A stretch of 45,842 bases of DNA from a bacterium TMED88. Lineage in GTDB: Bacteria; Myxococcota_A; UBA9160; UBA4427. The translations under genes and the position numbers were made by a program. Position 1 is the stretch's first letter; every line of letters starts with the position of its first letter. Below are positions 32,287 through 41,009 of the stretch, piece by piece. The DNA is taken from NCBI GenBank assembly GCA_002171515.1, contig NHEP01000018.1, forward strand, positions 1-45,842, given 5' to 3'. The notes beneath the pieces were generated by a model that was not told the origin of the DNA, searched no databases, and saw only the letters and a program-made list of their open reading frames with translations.

Positions 32287-33005
32287 TCGACGATCACCTC
32301 CGCTCGGCGAATGGTAACGAGTTGTGAGGGCGCGCCACTCTTGGAACCGACGCTTTCGAGGGTTCGAAGAGTCCCCATTCCTTCAACCGTTTGGCCGTAG
32401 ACCGTGTGCTTTCCATCGAGTTGTTCGGCCTTTTTGAAAGTAATGAAGAATTGACTTCCGTCGGTTCGGGGCCCCCGGTTGGCCGCACTCAAGGCGCCTC
32501 GATCCGTGTGCAGCCCTTTCTTGTGAAATTCTCCGGCGATTCGGAATCCCGGCCCACCACTTCCATTCCCCTTCGGATCGCCACCTTGTGCCATAAAGCC
32601 AGGAATGACTCGGTGGAAAGTGAGATTGTCGTAGTAGCCGAGGCGCGTCAGATAGATTGCCGTTGAAACGTGTTTGGGTGACCACTCCGGTTTGAATTCA
32701 ATCTTGATGATCCCGACATTGGTCGTGAGGTACCAGTAGTACTTCTTGTTCGGGTCAAATTGGACAAAAGGGGGCCGCGGAACGCTCGACTTCCAATTGG
32801 GGTTCGATTTATCGACCGGATGGGTGGCAATGAATCCGTCTATGCGTTCAATGGGGTCTTGGCCCTTCCATTGGGCCGCCGGCTTCGGGGTGCTCGATGC
32901 TTTGTTCGCGCACCCGGTGCCGACAATCGCGAGCAGAATAAAAATGAGTCCCCAAGCGATTTCTTTACTGAAGGCTCTCTCGCGTCGGGGTACCGATTCC
33001 ATCAT
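32283..33005 (-). CDS. Cyclophilin-type peptidyl-prolyl isomerase, likely exported
   Basis: A 240-residue protein with a signal sequence (about 15-31) ending VGTGC (Cys32), a weak lipobox, and a cyclophilin domain. Conserved blocks are YYDNLTFHRVIPGFMAQGGD, FHKKGLHTDRGALSAANR and DGSQFFITFKKAEQLDGKHT, with the arginine and phenylalanine of the isomerase active site in FHRV and QFFITF. It should catalyse proline isomerisation in the periplasm, perhaps anchored. Lipid modification is uncertain because the lipobox lacks leucine at -3. It heads the NTF2-like gene with a TTGA overlap. Confidence 0.9.
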   Translation of the reverse strand: MMESVPRRERAFSKEIAWGLIFILLAIVGTGCANKASSTPKPAAQWKGQDPIERIDGFIATHPVDKSNPNWKSSVPRPPFVQFDPNKKYYWYLTTNVGIIKIEFKPEWSPKHVSTAIYLTRLGYYDNLTFHRVIPGFMAQGGDPKGNGSGGPGFRIAGEFHKKGLHTDRGALSAANRGPRTDGSQFFITFKKAEQLDGKHTVYGQTVEGMGTLRTLESVGSKSGAPSQLVTIRRAEVIVD

Positions 33006-33128
33006 GTCGGGCTCTCCTATTCAATCCAGGGAAGCAGCGGCCGCTGCTCGGCGAGGCCAGTGTGCGGGGCGCGAGCCCGGAAGGCAAGCCAGGGCCGGCC
33101 AGCGATCCTAGAGTTCGGGCCTAACGGC

Positions 33129-33581
33129 TTAAATGCCCCGCTCAACTTCAGAGCGAAAAACTCGGCAACGTTCGGTGAAGTCTCTAAGAACATTTTCCTC
33201 AAACCAGTTTCGGCACCACATTTTCGCGCTCATCAATTCCGCGACTTGATCTCGAACCACGTAGGTGAAGGCATTCACCTCCTCTTCTGCAGACTCGACG
33301 AGTCGAACCCGCACCGTCCTTCGCTCGTAGGTATCGCCCTCGAAAAGGTCAAAAATTTCGAGCTGTGCCTTTGAGACATCTCGGAGTAGAAGTCCGGCGG
33401 TGCTTTCCCCTGAGTCAGGCCGGATGCCAGGCCAGGACCTCCCTTGAATGCGCCGCCTTCTATATCCCGGCAAGACACAGGGTTCGCTGATGAACGAACC
33501 GCCCCCTACGATCTCGGCGATTCCGGGCAGTTGAAGCGACCCGTACACGAAGAGTGCGTCGCATTTTCGAGCCTGGGGCAT
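33129..33581 (-). CDS. Gamma-glutamylcyclotransferase-like (AIG2-type) protein
   Basis: A 150-residue GGCT-fold protein. FVYGSLQLPG (11-20) is the family's substrate loop, with LPGYRRRRIQGRSWPGI and ALFVYGSL typical of the AIG2/GGCT superfamily. The catalytic glutamate region is likely in IFDLFEGDTYERRTVRV. It would act on gamma-glutamyl peptides. It is divergent from the MutT-like gene and 123 bases upstream of the cyclophilin gene on the same strand. Confidence 0.85.
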   Translation of the reverse strand: MPQARKCDALFVYGSLQLPGIAEIVGGGSFISEPCVLPGYRRRRIQGRSWPGIRPDSGESTAGLLLRDVSKAQLEIFDLFEGDTYERRTVRVRLVESAEEEVNAFTYVVRDQVAELMSAKMWCRNWFEENVLRDFTERCRVFRSEVERGI

Positions 33582-33734
33582 ACTGAAGGCCTAGATGGAA
33601 ATCGATTGGAGAAGGGTCTCGGATCACTCGGGATCAAGAACCGAGATTGGGGGAAAACAGACAATGCTTTTGATTCTAGCGATCTCCTGCCAGACGTGGC
33701 CCGACTCTGGGAGCGGGGCCTTGGTCTACTCATC

Positions 33735-34256
33735 GTGAGGGGGGCGTCAAAGCTTCGTTCGATCGCGGAGATCGATTGGTCGGCCTGGCGCCCTGTTGAC
33801 CGGGCAACGCTCACCTTTGTTCTCCGCGATGATCAGATTTTACTGATTCGAAAAAAACGGGGTTTGGGTGCGGGCAAGATTAACGGTCCGGGCGGTCGCT
33901 TGGAGCCGGGCGAGACGGCTCGGGATTGCGCCGTGCGGGAGGTGCAGGAAGAGCTTTGCATCACGCCTGCCCACCTCACAGAGTGTGGCGAACTGAGCTT
34001 TCAGTTCCTCGACGGCTATTCGATGCACGTCACTGTATACCGCGCTGCTGATTTTCAGGGTGAGCCTTGCGAGACCGAGGAAGCCATTCCCCTCTGGTTC
34101 AGTCAGGATGAGATTCCGTACGCGGAAATGTGGGCCGACGATGTGCTCTGGATTCCCAAGATGCTCGCAGGTCAACCGATCGGTGGTCGCTTCCTTTTCG
34201 ACGAAGATCGAATGCTCGATTACGCCCTAGACGACGCGATCCAAGGCCCCTGGTAG
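33735..34256 (+). CDS. MutT/MTH1-type Nudix hydrolase (8-oxo-dGTP diphosphatase-like)
   Basis: About 173 residues with a complete Nudix box: GPGGRLEPGETARDCAVREV plus QEELCI. WRPVDRATLTFVLRDDQILL then IRKKRGLGAGKINGPGG matches the 8-oxo-dGTP diphosphatase group, which cleans oxidised nucleotides from the pool. The start is unclear. The frame is open back to 33444 but overlaps the divergent gene. The GTG at 33735 gives the usual family length; GTG 33696 and TTG 33606 are alternatives, and none has a clear ribosome site. AlkB lies nearby on the other strand, so both deal with nucleic-acid damage. Confidence 0.85.
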   Translation: MRGASKLRSIAEIDWSAWRPVDRATLTFVLRDDQILLIRKKRGLGAGKINGPGGRLEPGETARDCAVREVQEELCITPAHLTECGELSFQFLDGYSMHVTVYRAADFQGEPCETEEAIPLWFSQDEIPYAEMWADDVLWIPKMLAGQPIGGRFLFDEDRMLDYALDDAIQGPW

Positions 34257-34281
34257 GGCTCCGGTTCGAAGTTCCGGTGCT

Positions 34282-34854
34282 TTACCAAAGGGAAATAGGT
34301 GACTTGTGGGGAGCGGAGGATGCCCGAGATGATCGCCGCGATCGCCGTCGCCGCATCCGCTGGTGGAGTGAACGTCTCCGAGCAGACAACCATTCTTCCC
34401 GAGTTGCCTCATCGGCCTCTCGGCCGAACCGTTTCTCTTGGTTTTCCCGGTACGTGCAGAAATCCTCGTAGGCCTCCAGCTCGTGCTTCAACTCTGTGAC
34501 CACGAGTTCGACCATGATGGCGTCGTCTAGGAAACCCAGGACCGGCACCTTGTCGGGGATCATGTCGTCGGGCTCAGCGAAATAGGCCATCCCGCGGACA
34601 ACTCGTTCGCGGTCTCGTCCGGCGAGGGCCCATTCGTGATCTTCAAGCATGTCGATCAGCTGGGAGAGCTTCTGGATTCTCTCGGTGATGAAATCCGGAA
34701 CGGATGTAGCGGCTACGGAGGCAATCAACTCACGAGCGGCCCCGACGATTGCATCCTCGCTGGACGATTTGTGTCGCTCCCGGACCTCACGCATGATCTT
34801 TCGGAAGTATTTGAGATCTCCATCGCTGAGATTAAATGTGACTTTCATCGTCAT
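34282..34854 (-). CDS. DUF1232 (YkvA-type) domain protein
   Basis: A 190-residue protein carrying a DUF1232 motif: YFAEPDDMIPDKVPVLGFLD then DAIMVELVVTELKHELEAY. The N-terminal part is helical and charged, and the C-terminus is an arginine-rich stretch. DUF1232 proteins are small, partly membrane-associated and of unknown function. Here no clear transmembrane helix is present. ATG 34854 is preceded by AAGGAG at 12 bases, a little long. It ends 26 bases from the convergent MutT-like gene. Confidence 0.75.
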   Translation of the reverse strand: MTMKVTFNLSDGDLKYFRKIMREVRERHKSSSEDAIVGAARELIASVAATSVPDFITERIQKLSQLIDMLEDHEWALAGRDRERVVRGMAYFAEPDDMIPDKVPVLGFLDDAIMVELVVTELKHELEAYEDFCTYRENQEKRFGREADEATREEWLSARRRSLHQRMRRRRSRRSSRASSAPHKSPISLW

Positions 34855-35032
34855 CTTAGATTCGAACTCCTTGCAGATCAGGTCGTGAAGGCCGACCCGA
34901 TTCGCTCCCGTAACGGAGCGGCTGGCTTGGTCGACACGCCCATACAGTACCGATCGAGCGCAAGGTTTGCGACGGTTTCGAGAGTTGGATCGCGGGAGGC
35001 TTCATAGAGCGCCTGAGCCACTGGACTGGGCG

Positions 35033-35641
35033 CTAAGCCTGACGAATCATTCGAAAAGTGAGGTTGATACGAGGGCGGACCATGCGCTTGGTTTTGGGCA
35101 CTTCGTGCTGCCAGTAACGTTGGGTCGTGCCCCGCATGACGAAAAGTGAGCCGGGATTTAGCCACCAGGCCTCGGCGGAAAGATCCTTTCGATGCCGGTG
35201 CCGCATTCGAAATTTTCGGGTCTCTCCGATGGAGATGGATGCGATCAGCGGCTCTGGCCCAAGCTCCGGCTCGTCATCGCTATGCCAGCCCATTCCATCA
35301 GATCCGTCGCGGTACAGGTTGAGTAAGACTGAATTTAATTTGGATCCGCAATGCTCGGCGACTCGATTCTTAAGCAAGAGAAGCTCAGGGGTCCAATCGA
35401 TCGGTTGGAGTGTCTGTCCCGAGTAACGATAGATCGCGGATGCGTCGCCGTACCACGCCGATAAGCGCGGACATGGGTATTCACGTCCGAACACCCGGAC
35501 CCGATGCTGGGACCACTCAACGGTCGTTCTCAGCGTGTCGAATAGCCGAATCGCTTCACTGGTTTCAAGAAAGGCCTCGTCGAGTTCGATGTCGGCATCC
35601 GGCAGGCTCCGGGCCAGACACTGAGTTGCGTTCCGAGTCAT
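35033..35641 (-). CDS. alkB: AlkB-type 2-oxoglutarate/Fe(II) dioxygenase
   Basis: A 202-residue 2OG-Fe(II) oxygenase that oxidatively removes alkyl lesions from bases. NLYRDGSDGMGWHSDDEPEL (108-127) contains metal ligands His120 and Asp122, and the third ligand His179 is in YWQHEVP. RPRINLTFR near the end holds the 2-oxoglutarate arginines, and IASISIGETRKFRMRH matches the ALKBH2/3-type pattern. The ATG at 35641 overlaps the stop of the upstream membrane protein (ATGA). The gene symbol is by family, not proven orthology. Confidence 0.92.
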   Translation of the reverse strand: MTRNATQCLARSLPDADIELDEAFLETSEAIRLFDTLRTTVEWSQHRVRVFGREYPCPRLSAWYGDASAIYRYSGQTLQPIDWTPELLLLKNRVAEHCGSKLNSVLLNLYRDGSDGMGWHSDDEPELGPEPLIASISIGETRKFRMRHRHRKDLSAEAWWLNPGSLFVMRGTTQRYWQHEVPKTKRMVRPRINLTFRMIRQA

Positions 35642-36246
35642 AGAGAGTTGCTCCCGGGTTGGGTGCGGAAGGCCCAGGTTCCACGAAAAAATGCTGAGAA
35701 GCCCAAGAGAACGAGGAAAAAGATCGCGGTTGGATCCTCAGCCGTCCGAGAAAAGTAAGTTCGCACGAAAATGATCCATATGAATCCGAAGCCAACGGCT
35801 TGGGTCCGCCGCCACGCGAGAGGGCCCAAGGCGTGAACTGCGACGTGTTTCGGCGTAAAGGCAAACATCATGAGGAGGGTATAGGCGAGGCCCCCGGCGG
35901 CGAGGGCCAGGGGGGTCAAGGTGGACCGAAAGGGTTCAGGAAAGGCCAGCGCCAAGAAAACGAGGGCCGAGAGATGGGCCAGCATCGAGAGGGCTGTGGC
36001 CTTGAGAAGAACCGGACTGAGCGAATCAAGCAAACGGGTCCAGCCATTGGGCGCCCGGCTCTCGAGGGGAGCGCCGACTGAGACTGCGACGAAGAGAAGC
36101 GTTGCTTGCCAGGCCGTGAGTCGAATAAAGGTCCGAAGCCCCGCCTCGCCGAGACCCCCGAAAAAGAAAGAGATCAGCATTGAAGCCATGAGGGCGAGGC
36201 CGTTTGCAAAGTAGATTGCGGATTCAATTTTTCGAGAGTTCATCAT
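35638..36246 (-). CDS. Integral membrane protein of unknown function
   Basis: A 202-residue protein with about six hydrophobic helices (YFANGLALMASMLISFFFGG, then WQATLLFVAVSVG, LSMLAHLSALVFLALAF and others). The family is not recognised. It is co-transcribed with alkB through a four-base overlap, so it is probably made whenever the dioxygenase is. Position suggests inner membrane. Function unknown. Confidence 0.72.
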   Translation of the reverse strand: MMNSRKIESAIYFANGLALMASMLISFFFGGLGEAGLRTFIRLTAWQATLLFVAVSVGAPLESRAPNGWTRLLDSLSPVLLKATALSMLAHLSALVFLALAFPEPFRSTLTPLALAAGGLAYTLLMMFAFTPKHVAVHALGPLAWRRTQAVGFGFIWIIFVRTYFSRTAEDPTAIFFLVLLGFSAFFRGTWAFRTQPGSNSL

Positions 36247-36398
36247 GGCCTCGTGCGGGCGCGACGCTCAGGGTACTCTACCCGCTCTGATTTCTAAGGC
36301 CGTCTCGATTCATCGGGCCGAAGGCTCAGGTGTCTCGTATTTGATAGGTGCTGCTCGACCGGTCGATCCGGTGGGCAGGCGTGGAAGGAGCCTAAACT

Positions 36399-37163
36399 GT
36401 GGTCGACTCAAGCCAGTTGTTTGACTTATCCGATGATGTCGCGGTTGTGACCGGGGCTGGCCGGGGCATCGGGGAAGGCATCGCGAAAGTGCTCGCGGGA
36501 GCCGGGGCCGCTGTGGTCTGTGCGGCCCGGCGAGAAAAAGAAATCGAGCGGGTCGCGGACGAGATCCGTGCGGCGGGGGGCCGCGCGATCGCGATGACCA
36601 CTGATGTGACTCGAGAGGACGCGGTTGAAGCGCTTGCCCAAGGCGCCATCGACACTTTCGGCCATCTCGATATTTGGGTGAACAACGCGGGCGGATCTCC
36701 GATCCAAGCCCCCCTCACCGATCTGCCTCGCGAAGAGTGGGATGCCACGTTGGCCCTTAACCTCACCGCCGTATGGGTATGTAGCAACATCGCAGCGCGT
36801 CACATGCGGGACGGGGGTCGGATTGTCAACATCACTTCTCGTGCTGCTGAGTTGGTTGTGCCCGGTAGCGGTCATTACTCCGCCGCAAAAGCGGGGGCCA
36901 ATATGCTGACCGCCACGTACGCGAAAGAATTGGGACCCAGAATTCGGGTCAATGGAATCATGCCTGGCCCGGTGCCGACGGAAATTATGATGAAGGCATT
37001 GGGGTTGGCGGAGGAACAACTCGAGAAGCTTGAGCGTGCGCTTCGTCTGCCGGCGGGTCGATTGGGCACTCCGGAGGATTTGGGTGCGGCCGCTCTTTAT
37101 CTGGTGTCACCCGCTTCGGCTTGGGTGACAGGGCAGACCATCAATATTTCGGGAGGCCAATAG
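36399..37163 (+). CDS. Short-chain dehydrogenase/reductase (SDR)
   Basis: A 254-residue classical SDR. TGAGRGIGEGIAKV cofactor loop, NNAGG, Ser in VNITSRAAEL and YSAAK as the active site. CAARREKEIE after the second strand points to NADPH. GTG start at 36399 with GGAAGGAG eight bases upstream, and a 152-base divergent gap for its promoter. It is two bases upstream of the MDR gene, so the two form an operon. This is the fourth SDR in the window. Confidence 0.92.
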   Translation: MVDSSQLFDLSDDVAVVTGAGRGIGEGIAKVLAGAGAAVVCAARREKEIERVADEIRAAGGRAIAMTTDVTREDAVEALAQGAIDTFGHLDIWVNNAGGSPIQAPLTDLPREEWDATLALNLTAVWVCSNIAARHMRDGGRIVNITSRAAELVVPGSGHYSAAKAGANMLTATYAKELGPRIRVNGIMPGPVPTEIMMKALGLAEEQLEKLERALRLPAGRLGTPEDLGAAALYLVSPASAWVTGQTINISGGQ

Positions 37164-37164
37164 C

Positions 37165-38169
37165 GTGGAAACCTATTCGAATCGCCGTGTGTTGTTGGCC
37201 CAGCGACCCAATGGCGCGCTCTCTCGAGACTGCTTTCACGTCGAAACCGTCCCGTGCGCGGCTCTTGAGGAGGGGCAGATCCTCATCGAGGCGAAGTGCC
37301 TGTCGATCGACGCATTCATCCGAACGGTCATGTACGAGGAGGCTTACCACGGTTCGTTGCCGGTGGGAGGGACCCTCGTCGCCCTTGGGGTCGGACGTAT
37401 CCTTGAGAGCCGGTCTCCGGACTTTGAAGTGGGGGACGCTGTCTTTGGCCCGATCGGTGCGCAAACCCATGCCGTGGCACCCGCCTCGCTCTTTCGGAAG
37501 ATCGATGAAGAGATTGCTCCCCTGCGGGCTTGGGTCGGCGCCTTGGGGGTGACGACGGGTTTGACCGCGTATTTTGGAATTCGGGCCGTTGGGTGCGTCC
37601 AGCCGGGTGAAACCGTCGTGGTCTCGGCGGCGGCCGGTGCGGTGGGATCCGTGGCGGCTCAGATCGCCCGCATGGATGGCGCGAGGGTCATTGGAATCGC
37701 GGGTGGGCCGGACAAGTGTCGATTTTTAACCGAGGAACTTGGCCTCGATGGTGCCCTCGATTACAAGTCCGATGACGTCGAGGGTGCCTTGAGAGCGCTG
37801 GCACCAGACGGCGTGGATGTCTATTTCGACAATGTCGGCGGTGAGCTTCTCGACGTGGTTCTGGATCAAATTCGCGAAAGGGCGCGAATCATTATCTGCG
37901 GTGCAATCTCGCAATACGAAAGCATGGAGTCGGTCAGGGGCCCGTCACTCTACTTGCGGCTTGCCGAGCGGCACGCCCGGATGGAGGGCTTTGCGGTCAA
38001 CTTCTTTGAGGCGCGCTATGCGGAGGCTCAACGAGAATTGAGTGCATGGCTCGACGAAGGAAAGCTGGTCATGCATGAACATGTGTTCTCTGGAATCGAC
38101 CACTTTCCCGACGCCCTGCTCACTATGTTTTCGGGCGGGCATCGGGGTAAGCTGATCGTCGAGCCCTGA
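37165..38169 (+). CDS. MDR-family NADP-dependent oxidoreductase (CurA/LTB4DH-like)
   Basis: A 334-residue zinc-free medium-chain reductase. RVLLAQRPNGALSRDCFHV and LIEAKCLSIDAFIRTVMYEE open the catalytic domain. VVVSAAAGAVGSVAAQIARM is the Rossmann cofactor loop, and VDVYFDNVGGELLDVVLDQI is the family signature of the prostaglandin/2-alkenal reductase branch. It reduces activated C=C bonds with NADPH. GTG start two bases after the SDR stop. An SDR-MDR pair could carry out consecutive ketone and enone reductions (inference). Confidence 0.92.
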   Translation: METYSNRRVLLAQRPNGALSRDCFHVETVPCAALEEGQILIEAKCLSIDAFIRTVMYEEAYHGSLPVGGTLVALGVGRILESRSPDFEVGDAVFGPIGAQTHAVAPASLFRKIDEEIAPLRAWVGALGVTTGLTAYFGIRAVGCVQPGETVVVSAAAGAVGSVAAQIARMDGARVIGIAGGPDKCRFLTEELGLDGALDYKSDDVEGALRALAPDGVDVYFDNVGGELLDVVLDQIRERARIIICGAISQYESMESVRGPSLYLRLAERHARMEGFAVNFFEARYAEAQRELSAWLDEGKLVMHEHVFSGIDHFPDALLTMFSGGHRGKLIVEP

Positions 38170-38183
38170 GGCGATACAAAGGA

Positions 38184-38198
38184 CCTATTTCGAATAGG
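38184..38198. terminator. Small hairpin between convergent genes
   Basis: CCTATT (38184-38189) and AATAGG (38193-38198) pair around three bases in the 39-base gap between the convergent MDR and ATP-grasp genes. It is short and AT-rich with weak flanking pairs, so it is only a possible bidirectional terminator. Confidence 0.35.
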
Positions 38199-38208
38199 CC
38201 TTCCGGCT

Positions 38209-39234
38209 TTAGCGCTGCCGCGCCCTTGAAAGCCCGAGGCTGACGATTTTTTGGATCAGCTGCGGATAAGAAAAGCCCGCGGATTCGGCCGCCGATGCGT
38301 ACTCCTCTTCCCAGGCAATTTCGGAGTTCGGGTTGGCTTCGAGGAAGTGAAGCTTTCCCTCAGCATCCAAGCGGTAGTCGATCCGACCGTAGCCATCTAT
38401 TTCCAGCACCCGGCAGATCCTGCGAGTGAGTCGCTCGGCCCGGGCCGCAACGCCCTGGGGAAGGTCTTCGGCGGGGCCGTGCTCAATTTTCATGTTCTTC
38501 TGATACTCAACGTCATGCTTCACGCGCTCGGTCGCAATGCGGATTCCGGGTTTTGTGGACAGCTTGCCGAAACCCAACTCCCAGATCGGGAGCGTGGAGA
38601 GTCTGCGGTTGCCGTAGACGCCGACGTATAACTCGCGCCCCTCAATATATTCTTCGACCAAGGCGTCGGTCCCTACTTTTTCATGAATGAAGGCGACTCT
38701 TTCAATCATCGCTTCATCGGTTCGGGCCACCGAGGCCTGGCTGATTCCCAGGGATGATTCCTCTGTTGTGCTCTTGACGATGACGGGGAGCTGCAGCCTT
38801 CGCGGGCGGCGGACTTTTCTGCCTGCGCGAAAGACAATGAAGGCCGGCGTCGGAACGCGGTGGTAGCTCACGACCTTTTTGGCCAGTGACTTATCGCGCG
38901 CGAGGGTGAGTCCCCGCGGATTGCAGCCGGTATAGGGAACGCCGAGCAGCTCTAGGTAACTGACGACGTGTTGATCGAATTCAGGAATCCCAGCAAACTG
39001 TTCTAGGAGGTTAAAGACAATATGGGGTTTGTAATCCTCCAGTGCGTCTCGGATGGGAACCAACTCGTCTCTCACGCCCAGAGAGCGGACTTCGTGGCCC
39101 AACTCGCCCAGGGCACGCACCACATCAAAGTCGGTTTTCCAGACGTTGATTTCTTTTTCGGAAAAGCCCTCCGTCGAGGCCGGCGGCAGGTAGTCTGGGT
39201 GGGTGATGTGAAGCACACGGAGCTTTCGCGTCAT
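38209..39234 (-). CDS. ATP-grasp ligase related to D-Ala-D-Ala ligase
   Basis: A 341-residue ATP-grasp enzyme, which joins a carboxylate to an amine via an acyl phosphate. VFNLLEQFAGIPEFDQ (73-88), VPYTGCNPRGLTLARDKSLA (99-118), LPVIVKSTTEESSLGIS (149-165), LVEEYIEGRELYVGVYG (192-208) and YRLDAEGKLHFLEANPN (287-303) match the D-alanine ligase pattern motif by motif. A cell-wall ligase is not assured: no murein gene lies near, and the substrate loop region differs. It is last in a gene train after a predicted metallopeptidase (18 bases), methyltransferase and VOC protein. A peptide or amide product is the natural expectation. Confidence 0.88.
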   Translation of the reverse strand: MTRKLRVLHITHPDYLPPASTEGFSEKEINVWKTDFDVVRALGELGHEVRSLGVRDELVPIRDALEDYKPHIVFNLLEQFAGIPEFDQHVVSYLELLGVPYTGCNPRGLTLARDKSLAKKVVSYHRVPTPAFIVFRAGRKVRRPRRLQLPVIVKSTTEESSLGISQASVARTDEAMIERVAFIHEKVGTDALVEEYIEGRELYVGVYGNRRLSTLPIWELGFGKLSTKPGIRIATERVKHDVEYQKNMKIEHGPAEDLPQGVAARAERLTRRICRVLEIDGYGRIDYRLDAEGKLHFLEANPNSEIAWEEEYASAAESAGFSYPQLIQKIVSLGLSRARQR

Positions 39235-39252
39235 GGCTTGTTGGCCGGATCA

Positions 39253-40317
39253 CTACAAAGGAATCCGGCTTCTCCTGTCATAGAGGAAGTGTGTCGTGTT
39301 GACGGCCAGCATCATCGAGAAGTCCGCAACAATCTTCTCAGGCGGGCCGCTCGCGCGTAGATTGAGTTCTCTCGCCCTTTGGATCATTTCATCCAAGACT
39401 TCGTCGAGCGTGGCTTCGTATTCCCCGGTCCATCGGCGAACGACACCTCGGATTCTTCGTCGGTGCCTTCGGAGAAAAGCCGACGCCCGCTCCGTGTCAG
39501 GGGATGGATCCTCCCGGCCAAAAACCTTGATGAGGTCCCCATCAAAAACATCCATGGCCCCGGGCCGGTAATGGGTGCGCTTCTCTTCATAGTGATTCCG
39601 GAGCGTTTGGCTGGACCTCCAGAGGGGATCCACGGTCGCACGGGAACGATTCGGAGGCGTGAGCTGACCGATTTCGCCCATCAATTCGTCGACGTATTCG
39701 AGCTTTGCGAGTGCGGGCCAACCTGCGTATCGCTTTCGCCATATGTGGCGAGGCCTGAGCCAAGTCGCGAAGGTTTCTGCGAAATCTTCGTCCGGATGAG
39801 ACTGGGCGTAGAACAACCGGAGGTTCTGGACATGGCGCCGACTCGCGGGGTTAGGCTGGTAGTACTGCGGGTAAGGGGTCGAGGAAAGGCCAAAGAGTTT
39901 CTGCCAGCGCCGCCTCCGGTGCAGTCGGTAGGCTTGCTGAATGGCGTGACCGCACTCGTGTCTCAGGATCCGCTGGCACTCCCCTCGGCTTCCGCCTTCA
40001 ACCTCAAACATCTGCCTCCGTTCGAGACGAACGAGGCGAGGGTGTAGGAGATAGAAGGGAATGCCGATTCCGGGCGTGCCCACCGGTGAGAACCACTCGG
40101 CGGCTTCCCAGACTCTCGGTCGAAATCGAAGGCCCCGGCGAGCGAGGGTTTCGTACAGCCGGTCGACAGCGCCCTGGACGCGACTTCCCTTGATCGAAAC
40201 GTCGAGGTCACGTAGACGGAGATCGAGGAGCTGTGCGTCGGTCCAAGAAGACCACGGCGCGGTGACAGAATCGCCTTTCTTGCGAGCGCTTTCTCTGGAA
40301 AGATTTTGATCGCTCAT
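39253..40317 (-). CDS. Predicted zinc metallopeptidase (HExGH type)
   Basis: A 354-residue protein with a zincin motif RHECGHAIQQAY (119-130) and, 52 residues later, HPDEDFAETFATWL (174-187), where a glutamate can serve as third zinc ligand. This matches a group of putative zinc-binding metallopeptidases known chiefly from deltaproteobacteria. N-terminal residues are charged and no signal peptide is seen, so it is probably cytosolic. The ATG at 40317 overlaps the methyltransferase stop in ATGA; the frame open to 40368 is not needed. It is directly upstream of the ATP-grasp gene. Confidence 0.82.
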   Translation of the reverse strand: MSDQNLSRESARKKGDSVTAPWSSWTDAQLLDLRLRDLDVSIKGSRVQGAVDRLYETLARRGLRFRPRVWEAAEWFSPVGTPGIGIPFYLLHPRLVRLERRQMFEVEGGSRGECQRILRHECGHAIQQAYRLHRRRRWQKLFGLSSTPYPQYYQPNPASRRHVQNLRLFYAQSHPDEDFAETFATWLRPRHIWRKRYAGWPALAKLEYVDELMGEIGQLTPPNRSRATVDPLWRSSQTLRNHYEEKRTHYRPGAMDVFDGDLIKVFGREDPSPDTERASAFLRRHRRRIRGVVRRWTGEYEATLDEVLDEMIQRARELNLRASGPPEKIVADFSMMLAVNTTHFLYDRRSRIPL

Positions 40318-41009
40318 GCGCTGCTTACTGTACTGCTCGGCGAGTGGACGGTTCCGTGAGCGATCCAATGCCGGTCCGAAACTTCTTCGACGGTCAAGTG
40401 GGCCAAGCGCGTTGCTTCAAGCTGCTCAACGATTTCTTCGATTCTGTACGCGGCATGGAGTGAGGCTTCGAAATCTCTTTTTAGAATTGCGGGCTCGTCC
40501 CCAGCATACTTTTCCACGAGTGTTTGGAGCGCGCAGGGCTCTTCAGGGCGCTGAAGGTCCATGACAAAAACCTTTGCATTCGGCGCCGCGCATTTTTGAA
40601 CGGCTCGCCAAAGGTCTAAAGGGTCGGAGAGATGATGAACAAGGCTGTTGGAGAGAACTAAGTCGAATCGACTTTCGGTCGGCTCCCAATTTGGAAGTCG
40701 TGCGCAGACAAAATCGATTTGACCGGCTGCCCTTGTGAAGCGGGGGTCTTGTTTCGCCCAAGCAATCATGGTGCTCGCCCCGTCGATGGCTTCGACCGAC
40801 CATCGGGGTCTCTGTTGGGCGAACCGATAGGTGATATCGCCGGGCCCGCAGCCCAGATCGAGGGCTCGACCTTGGGGCCGAGCGGGTCCGAGGCGCTGCT
40901 CGAGGAGTTCGATGAATCGTCCATGCGGCGCCTCAAAGTTGGCATAGGCGTAGGCTTGGACCTGTTCGACCTCGTCCATGAGCTCGGGCTCAGGCGTTCG
41001 AGGCATCAT
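40314..41009 (-). CDS. SAM-dependent class I methyltransferase
   Basis: A 231-residue class I methyltransferase. SAM-binding motif I is ALDLGCGPGDITYRF (49-63), motif II is VEAIDGASTMIAWAK, and FDLVLSNSLVHHLSD is motif IV. The acceptor is unknown: O-, N- or C-methylation are all open. It is coupled on both sides, with ATGA overlaps to the VOC gene and to the metallopeptidase gene, so it acts within that gene group. Confidence 0.9.
   Translation of the reverse strand: MMPRTPEPELMDEVEQVQAYAYANFEAPHGRFIELLEQRLGPARPQGRALDLGCGPGDITYRFAQQRPRWSVEAIDGASTMIAWAKQDPRFTRAAGQIDFVCARLPNWEPTESRFDLVLSNSLVHHLSDPLDLWRAVQKCAAPNAKVFVMDLQRPEEPCALQTLVEKYAGDEPAILKRDFEASLHAAYRIEEIVEQLEATRLAHLTVEEVSDRHWIAHGTVHSPSSTVSSA

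Noticed and set aside
33582-33734. Upstream portion of the MutT-like frame as real coding sequence
   Set aside because: It would leave almost no divergent promoter space and adds residues not seen in the family; kept as an alternative only.
34878-35165. 95-codon minus-strand frame across the end of alkB
   Set aside because: Overlaps the AlkB C-terminus in another frame, has no ribosome site and matches nothing.
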